From Pseudomonadota bacterium (GTDB lineage Bacteria; Pseudomonadota; Alphaproteobacteria; Sphingomonadales; Sphingomonadaceae): a DNA stretch of 64,000 bases. The notes beneath the pieces were generated by a model. The model was given only the letters and a program-made list of their open reading frames with translations, searched no databases and was not told where the DNA came from. Within the stretch, counting starts at the first letter, position 1; each line of letters starts with the position of its first letter. A program made the translations under genes and the position numbers. Below are positions 8,370 to 17,056 of this stretch, piece by piece. The DNA is taken from contig JAIUPN010000005.1 in the NCBI GenBank assembly GCA_020160755.1, positions 221,510 to 285,509 of the forward strand, given 5' to 3'.

Positions 8370-9445
8370 CAGCCGCGCTTAACCGCCATAGCCGCCGGCC
8401 AGCGCAGCTCATAGGTCACCAGAAACCCGTCGTGGTCGGACAGCCGCGGCCCGCTCGCACCGCCGTCGAACAGCGCCTCGACGCGCAGCGGACGCACCGT
8501 CAGCCTCTCGCCGTCCGCGAAGAATTGCAGGTCCTGCGTGTCCATCCACGGCGCATCGCCGTCCCACGATATTTTGACCTCGCATCCCGACGCGGGGTCG
8601 ACGCACACCTCATGCACCAAAGTCAGCGGGTGATATTCGGAGAATTCGGCCCAGCGATCCTCCGAGTGGCGCATGTTGAAATCGCCCCCGAAGATCAGCG
8701 GCGCCGCGAGGTCCTGTGTCCGCGCGATGAAATCCGAGGCCGCGATCGCCTGCCGCGCATGCGCTTCGCCGTCGCGCGCCGCCGTCACCCCCGACGCGCC
8801 GCGCGAATTCATATGCGTGTTATAGATGTCGATCGGCACAGGCACGCCGGGCATCGCGATCCGCGCCAGCATCACCCCCTTGTTCGACAGGCAGTCGAGC
8901 CCGGCGCACGCGCGCCGGCCATAAGCATCGAGCGCCATATCGACGATCGGATAGCGCGACGCGATCGCCAGCCCGCCGCCGACCAGCTTGATCCCCAGCT
9001 CGCCCTTCAGCGGTTTCGCCCTGCCCGCCAACTTCTCTTGATCGGCGATGTACGGCTTGGTCGTCCGCTGCGGCCCCGGCGCAATCGCGGGATAGCCGCT
9101 CGCTTCGACCGCGCGCTTCGCCGCGCCGCTGAACATCTCCTGAAACAGGATGACGTCGGGCCCGGTGCCCCCTTCTCGCATCGCCGCCAGCCGCTCGCCG
9201 ATTTCCTTCAGCCCCGCCGCGCGCCCCTTGCGCGCCGGCCAGCCCAGCCCTTCGAGGTTATAGGTCAGCACCGACAGCGTCGCGGTCGCCGACTGCCCAT
9301 CCTCCGATACCCGCACCGGCGCAGCGGGCGCCGCGTCGCACGCCATCACGCGCAGCGGCGGCTTCGGCCCGCACGCGGCGAGGGCGAGCGCCCCGGCCGC
9401 GACAAAGGGCCGCCAGGAAAAGGACGTGCGAAGAGCGTCAGTCAT
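8297..9445 (-). CDS. Lipoprotein of the endonuclease/exonuclease/phosphatase fold
   Basis: The 382-residue product begins with a lipoprotein signal (LALAACGP, lipobox Cys25). The EEP fold follows: LTYNLEGLG near residue 60, DVILFQEMF with the metal-binding Glu, the YNTHMNSRG block, GGDFNMR, and SDHDGFLV with the catalytic His near residue 345. This predicts a periplasmic phosphodiesterase or nuclease; the substrate is unknown. About 30 residues follow the domain, lack any family signature, and are encoded opposite the membrane anchor of the gene at 7845. Confidence 0.85.
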   Translation of the reverse strand: MTDALRTSFSWRPFVAAGALALAACGPKPPLRVMACDAAPAAPVRVSEDGQSATATLSVLTYNLEGLGWPARKGRAAGLKEIGERLAAMREGGTGPDVILFQEMFSGAAKRAVEASGYPAIAPGPQRTTKPYIADQEKLAGRAKPLKGELGIKLVGGGLAIASRYPIVDMALDAYGRRACAGLDCLSNKGVMLARIAMPGVPVPIDIYNTHMNSRGASGVTAARDGEAHARQAIAASDFIARTQDLAAPLIFGGDFNMRHSEDRWAEFSEYHPLTLVHEVCVDPASGCEVKISWDGDAPWMDTQDLQFFADGERLTVRPLRVEALFDGGASGPRLSDHDGFLVTYELRWPAAMAVKRGCQSAASKAVSVAPAIASRIAARGP

Positions 9446-9551
9446 CGTCCGCCCCTAACGCACCTCGCCGCAATCGTCACCGCCCGGCGGTTCACAACGC
9501 GCCCCACCGTGCTAGGGCATGCCATCCCATCAAAAGCGGAACCGATTCATC

Positions 9552-11207
9552 ATGACCCTACGCCCCGTCGCCGCTGCCCTCTTCCTCACCGCCATCGCCG
9601 CTCCGGCCTCGGCGCAGCCTGGCATCGACGCCGCGCAGCTCACCGAAACCGTCCGCACGCTCGCCTCCGACCAGTTTCAGGGCCGCGCCCCCGGCACGGT
9701 GGGCGAGGAACGCACGATCGGTTATCTGATCGGCCGGCTGCAGGCGCTCGGACTCGAACCCGCGGGCACCGACGGCGGCTGGACGCAGCCGGTGCCGTTG
9801 CTCCACACGCGCCTCGGCACCCCGGCGACGCTCGCCTTCGACCGCAAGGGCACCAAGACGCCGCTCACCTTCGGCACCGACATCTATGTCTCGACGCTTC
9901 AGCCGAAGGACCGCGCGGTCGTCGAAAACGCCCCGCTCGTCTTCGTCGGTTACGGCGTATCGGCGCCCGAACGCGGCTGGGACGATTTCAAGGGACAGGA
10001 TTTGAAGGGCAAGGTCGCGGTCTTCCTGATCAACGACCCCGATTTCGTCGCGGCCAAGGGCGAGGACGCGTTCGGCAAGTTCGGCGGCCGGACGATGACC
10101 TATTATGGCCGCTGGACCTACAAGTTCGAAGAAGCCGCACGCCGCGGCGCGGTCGCCGCGCTGATCGTCCATGATACCGACGGCGTCGGCTATGGCTGGA
10201 ACGTCGTCAAAAGCGGCGGCGGTGAAAATTACGGCCTCGTCGTGCCCCCCGAAACGGTCACGAGCCTCGCGCTGCAGGGATGGATTTCGGGCGAAACCGC
10301 AACGACCCTGTTCGCGAACGCCGGGCAGGATCTCGCGAAACTGCGCACCGCCGCACGCCGCAAGGATTTCAGACCCGTCAACCTCGGCACCAGCTTCAAC
10401 GCCGCGATCCCCGTGACGCAGGCGGTGGTGCAGAGCCAGAATGTCCTAGCGAAAATCCCCGGCACGAAACGCCCCGACGAGGTCGTGATGTACGGCGCGC
10501 ACTGGGACGCCTATGGCGAGGGCGCGCCCGATGAAAAGGGCCGCATCTACCGCGCCGGCGCCAATGACGACGCGCTCGGTGTCGCGGGGCTGTTCGAAAT
10601 CGCGCGGCGCTTCAAGGCCGCGCCCGCCCCCGACCGCACGATCGCCTTCGCCTTCTGGACCGCCGAGGAACGCGGGCTGCTCGGCTCCGAAGCCTATGCC
10701 CAAAACCCCATCTTTCCGGTCGAAAAGACCGTCGCCAACCTCGGCCTCGACATCCTGCAGACCGGGGGCAAGGCGAAGGACGTCATCCTCGTCGGCAAGG
10801 GACAGGGCAGTCTCGAAGACGATCTCGCGCGCGTCGCCGCGACCCAGGGCCGCACCGTCAGCGTCGAAAGCCTCCCCGAACGCGGCCTCTTCTACCGCGC
10901 CGATCATTTCAGCATGGCCAAGCGCGGCGTCCCCGTGCTGCTGATGATGGGCATTGCGGGCGCCTCCGACCTCGTCGCGGGCGGCAAGCTCGCCGGACAG
11001 GCGTGGGTCGATGCCTATACCGGCAAATGCTATCATCAGGCGTGCGACGCATGGGACGAAAGCTGGAACCTCGACGGCGCGGTTCAGGATATTTCGGTCT
11101 TCTACACGATCGGCGACGAGCTCGCGCGCTCGGCCAGATGGCCGGGCTGGAAGGACGGCAGTGAATTCAAGGCCATCCGCGACAAGAGCGCTGCATCGCG
11201 GAAATAG
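9552..11207 (+). CDS. Exported M28 family zinc aminopeptidase
   Basis: The 551-residue protein has a signal peptide (MTLRPVAAALFLTAIAAPASAQ). A PA-type insert (LVFVGYGVSAPERGWDDFKG) lies around residues 130-290. The catalytic M28 domain follows with YGAHWDAYG (His ligand), GANDDALGVAGLFE (bridging Asp) and FWTAEERGLLGSEAY (catalytic Glu pair). A late FYRADHFSMAKRGVPV block carries a further His. All expected elements are intact. The ATG at 9552 is used because the signal peptide starts there; no strong ribosome-binding site precedes it. It probably cleaves amino acids from imported peptides in the periplasm. Confidence 0.92.
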   Translation: MTLRPVAAALFLTAIAAPASAQPGIDAAQLTETVRTLASDQFQGRAPGTVGEERTIGYLIGRLQALGLEPAGTDGGWTQPVPLLHTRLGTPATLAFDRKGTKTPLTFGTDIYVSTLQPKDRAVVENAPLVFVGYGVSAPERGWDDFKGQDLKGKVAVFLINDPDFVAAKGEDAFGKFGGRTMTYYGRWTYKFEEAARRGAVAALIVHDTDGVGYGWNVVKSGGGENYGLVVPPETVTSLALQGWISGETATTLFANAGQDLAKLRTAARRKDFRPVNLGTSFNAAIPVTQAVVQSQNVLAKIPGTKRPDEVVMYGAHWDAYGEGAPDEKGRIYRAGANDDALGVAGLFEIARRFKAAPAPDRTIAFAFWTAEERGLLGSEAYAQNPIFPVEKTVANLGLDILQTGGKAKDVILVGKGQGSLEDDLARVAATQGRTVSVESLPERGLFYRADHFSMAKRGVPVLLMMGIAGASDLVAGGKLAGQAWVDAYTGKCYHQACDAWDESWNLDGAVQDISVFYTIGDELARSARWPGWKDGSEFKAIRDKSAASRK

Positions 11208-11225
11208 CGGGCTGCGATGGCAGCT

Positions 11226-11360
11226 TTCGACCGGAAGCTGCCTTACCCATCATCGTCACCCCGGACTTGATCCGGGGTCCATGATGACGGTGCAGCTATG
11301 GATCCCGGATCAAGTCCGGGATGACGAAAGAGGCGAAGCGAACGTCCGGCTTCCCACCCC
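11226..11360 (+). repeat. Composite intergenic palindromic repeat, copy 3
   Basis: This 135-bp element starts with TTCGACCGGAAG and continues with the inverted repeat CGTCACCCCGGACTTGATCC (from 11254) and its partner ending GATCAAGTCCGGGATGACG at 11326. It ends with GAACGTCCGGCTTCCCACCCC. Order, arm sequence and total length match the copy at 63747-63881, and the copy at 81-214 in reverse. It lies between the M28 and DUF885 genes. Confidence 0.85.
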
Positions 11361-11463
11361 CAAAGCGGCCCTCCGCGCAGCACACCAGCAAACAACCGCT
11401 GAAATATTATTGCGTCCGGCCCGGCGCTGCGCAACAAGCCCCTCATTCGAATAGGAGAATGTG

Positions 11464-13278
11464 ATGCGCCTTGCCGTTGCCCTGATGCTGCTCCCCGTCC
11501 TGCCCCTCGCGCCGATGACCGCGCCCGCTTTCGCGCAGGCGGCGCCGCAGGCCGGCGCGCAGGATCAGGCGCTGCTCGCGTTCCTCGATCAGGCGTTCGA
11601 AGAGCGGCTCGGCCTCAGCCCCGAATCGCAGACCCAGCTCGGGCTCAAGACCAACTACGCCAAGCTCGACGATTACACCGACGCAGCATCGGTGCGCGAA
11701 CAGGAACTCATGGAGCGCCAGCTCAAGGCCATGCACGCGCGCTTCCAGCCAGACCAGCTCGGCGAGAGCGCTCGCGTCAGCTATCGATTGTTCGAATATG
11801 AGGTCGAGCGCGGCCGCGAATCGCTGCGCTTCCGCAACCTCCGCTTCCCCGTTTCGACCAACGGCAGCCCCGCCGGCGCGATCCCTGTCCTGCTGATCAA
11901 CAATCACAAGGTCGATAGCGTGCAGGACGCCGAGGCCTATATCGCGCGCCTGCGCGACACCGACCGCGTGATGCGCGAAGTCGCGGCGACGATGCGCGAA
12001 CAGGCCGCGGCGGGGATCATCCCCAACAAGGTCAACTTCGCCCCCGCACGCGCCGACGCGCTGAAGATCGTCACCGGTGCGCCGTTCGACGGCGGCGCCG
12101 ATTCGACGCTGATCGCCGACTTCCGTAAAAAGGTCGATGCGCTCGACGCCCCCGCGGCGACCAGGGCAAAGCTGATCGCCGACGCCAGCGCCGCACTGAC
12201 CGGGCCGTTCAAACATGGCTACACCACGCTGATCGCCGCGATCGACGAGATCGAGCCGAAATCGAAGGGCAATTTCGGCGCGTGGAACCTCCCCGACGGC
12301 GCGGCCTATTACGCCGACCGGCTGAAGAGCTCGACCACCACCAGCCTCACCGCCGACCAGATCCACGACCTCGGCCTCGCGCAGGTCGCGGCGATCCGCG
12401 GCGAGATGGAGGCGATCAAAAGCGAGGTCGGCTTCACCGGCACGCTCGAGCAATTCTTCGATCACATCCGCACCGATCCGCAGTTCAAATATCCGAACGA
12501 CGAAGCTGGCCGCGAAACCTATCTCGCCGACGCCCGCGCGGTGATCGCATCGGTGATGACCGCCGCGCCGCGCTATTTCCGCGTGCTGCCGAAGGCGGCG
12601 CTCGAAGTGCGCGCGGTCGAGAAATGGCGCGAGCGGACGGCATCGACCGCCTTCTACAACCCGCCCTCAGCCGACGGGTCGCGCCCCGGCATCTATTACG
12701 TCAACCTCGTCGACATGAACCAGACGCAGAAGGTGCAGGTCGCCGGGATCGCCGCGCACGAAGGCGCGCCGGGCCACCATTTCCAGATCGCGCGCCAGCA
12801 GGAGCTCGCGGGCATCCCCAAATTCCGCAAGTTCGGCGGCTACGGCGCCTATATGGAGGGCTGGGGACTCTATTCGGAGCGGCTCGCGAACGAGATGGGC
12901 GTCTACAAGACCCCCTATGACCGCTTCGGCATGTTGTCGCTGCAGGTGTGGCGCGCGATCCGCCTCGTGCTCGACACGGGCATCCATTCGAAGCGCTGGA
13001 CGCGCGAACAGGCGATCGCTTACTTCAAGGCGAACAGCTCGGTATCCGACACCGACATCGCACGCGAGGTCGACCGCTATTTCAACTGGCCGGGGCAGGC
13101 GACCAGCTACATGGTCGGCCAGCTCAGGATCGCCGAGCTGCGCAAACGCGCCGAAACCGAGCTCGGCCCGCGCTTCGACATCCGCGACTTCCACGAAGCG
13201 GTGCTGAGCGAAGGCGCGCTGCCGCTCGATATTCTCGAAGAGCAGGTGACGCGCTATATCGCGGCGAAGAAGAAGTAG
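11464..13278 (+). CDS. Exported DUF885 family protein (probable metallopeptidase)
   Basis: The 604-residue product has a signal peptide (MRLAVALMLLPVLPLAPMTAPAFAQ). The DUF885 signature is present: GIAAHEGAPGHHFQ followed by YMEGWGLYSERLANEMG. These read as a His-Glu...His-His zinc site with a downstream Glu, and YYADRLKSSTT precedes them. Members of the family are regarded as zinc-peptidase-like, but few have known substrates. I chose the ATG at 11464 because AGGAG stands 6 bases upstream; the GTG at 11461 would be too close. It is the fifth peptidase-type gene within 13 kb. Confidence 0.9.
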   Translation: MRLAVALMLLPVLPLAPMTAPAFAQAAPQAGAQDQALLAFLDQAFEERLGLSPESQTQLGLKTNYAKLDDYTDAASVREQELMERQLKAMHARFQPDQLGESARVSYRLFEYEVERGRESLRFRNLRFPVSTNGSPAGAIPVLLINNHKVDSVQDAEAYIARLRDTDRVMREVAATMREQAAAGIIPNKVNFAPARADALKIVTGAPFDGGADSTLIADFRKKVDALDAPAATRAKLIADASAALTGPFKHGYTTLIAAIDEIEPKSKGNFGAWNLPDGAAYYADRLKSSTTTSLTADQIHDLGLAQVAAIRGEMEAIKSEVGFTGTLEQFFDHIRTDPQFKYPNDEAGRETYLADARAVIASVMTAAPRYFRVLPKAALEVRAVEKWRERTASTAFYNPPSADGSRPGIYYVNLVDMNQTQKVQVAGIAAHEGAPGHHFQIARQQELAGIPKFRKFGGYGAYMEGWGLYSERLANEMGVYKTPYDRFGMLSLQVWRAIRLVLDTGIHSKRWTREQAIAYFKANSSVSDTDIAREVDRYFNWPGQATSYMVGQLRIAELRKRAETELGPRFDIRDFHEAVLSEGALPLDILEEQVTRYIAAKKK

Positions 13279-13296
13279 GATCGGCGGACCCGGAAC

Positions 13297-13872
13297 ATGA
13301 GCGGCGAGAAGATCTTCATCAGCGCGAACGACCTGCTCGCCGACTCTTTCCGGCTCGGGATGCAGGTCCTCGACAGCGGCTTCCGGCCGACGCATCTCGT
13401 CGGCATCTGGCGCGGCGGCGCGCCGGTTGGCATCGCGGTGCAGGAACTGCTCGACTATCACGGCCAGCATTGCGACCATATCGCGATCCGCACCTCCTCC
13501 TATCACGGCATCGACAAGCAGGACGCCCACGTCAAAGTCTTCGCGCTCGGCTATCTCATCGACACGCTGAACCCCGAGGACCGGCTGCTCATCATCGACG
13601 ATGTCTTCGACAGCGGGCGCAGCATCCGCGCCTTCATCGCCGAGCTGAAGGCGCGCTGCCGCCATAATATGCCGCGCGACATCCGCATCGCGACCGTCTG
13701 GTTCAAGCCGGGGCGCAACGTCACCGACCTGCACCCCGATTTCTTCGTCCACGAAACCGACCAGTGGCTGATCTTCCCGCACGAGGTCGACGGGCTGACG
13801 ATCGACGAGATCCGCGAGCACAAGCCCGAGGCAGCGATCATCCTGCGCGAGGAGAGAAAATCCGATGACTGA
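13297..13872 (+). CDS. Purine phosphoribosyltransferase (hypoxanthine/xanthine type)
   Basis: The 191-residue product carries the PRPP-binding signature LLIIDDVFDSGRS at about residues 96-108. An upstream strand LVGIWRGGAPVG would bind pyrophosphate, and WLIFPHEVD lies in the base-binding region. It should convert a purine base plus PRPP to the nucleotide in the cytoplasm. It overlaps the adenine deaminase gene by 8 bp. The pair would convert adenine to hypoxanthine and then to IMP, which argues for hypoxanthine as substrate. Exact base preference is an inference from context. Confidence 0.85.
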   Translation: MSGEKIFISANDLLADSFRLGMQVLDSGFRPTHLVGIWRGGAPVGIAVQELLDYHGQHCDHIAIRTSSYHGIDKQDAHVKVFALGYLIDTLNPEDRLLIIDDVFDSGRSIRAFIAELKARCRHNMPRDIRIATVWFKPGRNVTDLHPDFFVHETDQWLIFPHEVDGLTIDEIREHKPEAAIILREERKSDD

Positions 13873-14890
13873 CGGGTTCGCATCGGCCGCAGACCGCGCC
13901 GCCTTCATCGCCGGCCTGCCCAAGGCCGAATTGCATCTCCATATCGAAGGCTCGCTCGAACCCGAACTGATGTTCGAACTCGCGCAGCGCAACAAGGTCG
14001 CGATCCCCTTTGCCAGCGTCGAGGAAGTGCGCGCCGCCTACGCCTTCTCGAACCTCCAGGATTTTCTCGACATCTATTATCAGGGAATGGGCGTCCTCCA
14101 CAGCGAGCAGGATTTTTATGATCTGACCGCCGCCTATCTGGCGCGCGCTCACGCCGACGCGGTCCGCCACGTCGAAATCTTCTTCGACCCGCAGGGGCAT
14201 ACGACACGTGGCGTCGCGTTCGGGACCGTCATCGCCGGCATCACGCGCGCGCTCGACGACGCGCAGATACGTTATGGCATGACGTCGAAGCTCATCATGT
14301 GCTTCCTGCGCCACCTCAGCGAGGCCGAGGCCGAGGCGACGCTCGACGAAGCCTTGCCCTGGCTCGATCGCATCGACGGCGTCGGCCTCGATTCGTCCGA
14401 GGTCGGCCACCCGCCCGCGAAGTTCGAACGCGTCTTCGCGCGTGCCCGCGGCCTCGGCCTCAAGATCGTCGCGCACGCCGGCGAGGAAGGCCCGCCCGAA
14501 TATGTCCACGAAGCGCTCGACCTGCTCAAGGTCGACCGCATCGATCACGGCAACCGCAGCCTCGAAGACCCCGCGCTCGTCGCGCGCCTCGCCGCCGAAG
14601 GCATGACGCTCACCGTCTGCCCGCTCTCGAATCTCAAGCTTTGCGTTGTCCACAACATCGCCGACCATCCGCTCCGGACGATGCTCGGCGCCGACCTCCG
14701 CGCGACGGTGAACAGCGACGATCCCAGCTATTTCGGCGGCTATGTGAACGCCAATTATCTGGCCGTCGCCGACGCGCTCGACCTCTCGAAAGACGAATTG
14801 CTCACGCTCGCACGCAACAGCTTCACCGGATCGTTCCTCGGCGACGCCGACAAGGCGAAGTATCTCGCGGCGATCGACGCCTACGCCTGA
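13865..14890 (+). CDS. Adenine deaminase of the adenosine-deaminase superfamily
   Basis: The 341-residue product has the metal motif ELHLHIEGSLEP, AHAGEEGPPEYV with the third His and catalytic Glu, the SLEDP segment, and TVNSDDPSYFGGYV with the paired Asp. NSDDPxYFGGY and the AYAFSNLQDFLDIYY block are what I remember of the adenine-aminohydrolase branch. Classical adenosine deaminases have a different NTDDP segment. I therefore favour adenine over adenosine as substrate. Translation is probably coupled to the phosphoribosyltransferase gene, whose end it overlaps. No signal peptide. Confidence 0.85.
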   Translation: MTDGFASAADRAAFIAGLPKAELHLHIEGSLEPELMFELAQRNKVAIPFASVEEVRAAYAFSNLQDFLDIYYQGMGVLHSEQDFYDLTAAYLARAHADAVRHVEIFFDPQGHTTRGVAFGTVIAGITRALDDAQIRYGMTSKLIMCFLRHLSEAEAEATLDEALPWLDRIDGVGLDSSEVGHPPAKFERVFARARGLGLKIVAHAGEEGPPEYVHEALDLLKVDRIDHGNRSLEDPALVARLAAEGMTLTVCPLSNLKLCVVHNIADHPLRTMLGADLRATVNSDDPSYFGGYVNANYLAVADALDLSKDELLTLARNSFTGSFLGDADKAKYLAAIDAYA

Positions 14891-14896
14891 CCGGCC

Positions 14897-15970
<1,074 letters not shown>

Positions 15971-16107
15971 TCATCAGACGCGGCCGGCGCTTCGGCGCGC
16001 CCCGCATCTGCCCGTTGATCGCTGCGTCCAAGGCGCGGGCGCGTCAACGAAAGCCACCGCCAATACTGCCAGAACGGTGGTTTCTCAGGCCCGGTTGATC
16101 GATCGGT

Positions 16108-16614
16108 TCAAAATCCGGGACCATCCGCGCCCGGGACGAGGAATTTCAGCCCGTGCAGCCTGACGACATCGTCGCCCGCGCAAACGGGCGCGGCAATCAG
16201 CCGCATCCACCGGCGCGGCGCGTGCACGGGCCGGATTTCGACGTCGAGCGTAAAGCCGCGCCGATGCCTGATCGCATAGGCACGCAACTTTTCCATCGCG
16301 GCACGCGACCCCTCGGCATAGAGCGCAACGGCTTCGTAACGCGCGACCGCCGCCCCGCGCGGGATACCGAAAATGTCATAGACTTCATCGGACCAGCTCA
16401 GCCGGTTGTTGTCGGTCAGGTCGCATTCCCATTGGCCCAGCCGCGCGGGCCGCACCGGGACGACGACATCGTCCAGGTCCGGAACCGGATCCAGCGTATC
16501 GAACCCGTGAAGCTGCCCCAGTTCGAAAAAGCGCTCACGCTCATAAAGCGGCCAGCTATGATGGACCGGCAAGGGATAGGTCTGCTTCAAGGCGCTCGTC
16601 TTCCGCTGTGTCAT
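16108..16614 (-). CDS. Small PAS-domain protein
   Basis: The 168-residue protein is essentially one PAS fold. LGQWECDLTDNNRLSWSDEV marks the first strands, and VYDIFGIP begins the helix. The ending ...RRGFTLDVEIRPVHAPRRWM and LHGLKFLV matches the PAS_3-type core plus PAC strands. No kinase, cyclase or HTH output domain is present. It is the last gene of a leftward run that begins with blaI, 41 bp after the RNase H-like gene. The start at 16614 is chosen because upstream in-frame sequence reads through the RNase H gene in another frame. Confidence 0.7.
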   Translation of the reverse strand: MTQRKTSALKQTYPLPVHHSWPLYERERFFELGQLHGFDTLDPVPDLDDVVVPVRPARLGQWECDLTDNNRLSWSDEVYDIFGIPRGAAVARYEAVALYAEGSRAAMEKLRAYAIRHRRGFTLDVEIRPVHAPRRWMRLIAAPVCAGDDVVRLHGLKFLVPGADGPGF

Positions 16615-16655
16615 CCGGGGATAGGCGGCGGCGCTTAACAAGTGATGATCCGGAT

Positions 16656-17039
16656 TTACAGCGAACTCTGCCGTGCGAGCGCGATTCCCGCCAGATTCTG
16701 TGTTCGTTTGATATGGCGAACATGCGGAATCGGCCCGTCGCCGACCAGCGCCTGAAAAGCGGCGAGATGGTTCGCCGCCCCGCCGCGCGCGCGAACAGCG
16801 CCGTTCGCCTGTGCCACCACCGCGGCCGCATCGCCCAGCAGGACGAAATTCGCGAGCCCGAGGCCCTGCGCCAGCCGCAGCGCCGCGATCAATGCCAGCC
16901 ACTCGGCGTCCATGCTGCTGCCGACCCCCGCGTCGCGCACGACCACGGCAGCGCCGCCCGTCACGACGGCGGTTTCCATCCGCCCCGGATTGGGCCGGCA
17001 CCCGCCGTCGAAATAGATCTTGATGCGGCGCTTCGTCAT
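16656..17039 (-). CDS. RNase H-like protein with one altered active-site residue
   Basis: The 127-residue product resembles the RNase HI / RVT_3 fold: YFDGGCRPNPG with the first catalytic Asp, DAEWLALIAALRLA with the catalytic Glu, and FVLLGDAAAV with the second Asp. HIKRTQNLAGIALAR comes last. In canonical RNase HI this last segment carries another Asp (N..AD.LA); here it reads AG. This may reduce activity or mark a separate subfamily. It starts 17 bp after the TonB receptor stop, so it is probably in the same transcript. Confidence 0.75.
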   Translation of the reverse strand: MTKRRIKIYFDGGCRPNPGRMETAVVTGGAAVVVRDAGVGSSMDAEWLALIAALRLAQGLGLANFVLLGDAAAVVAQANGAVRARGGAANHLAAFQALVGDGPIPHVRHIKRTQNLAGIALARQSSL

Positions 17040-17056
17040 CGCACTGCCTTATCCGC

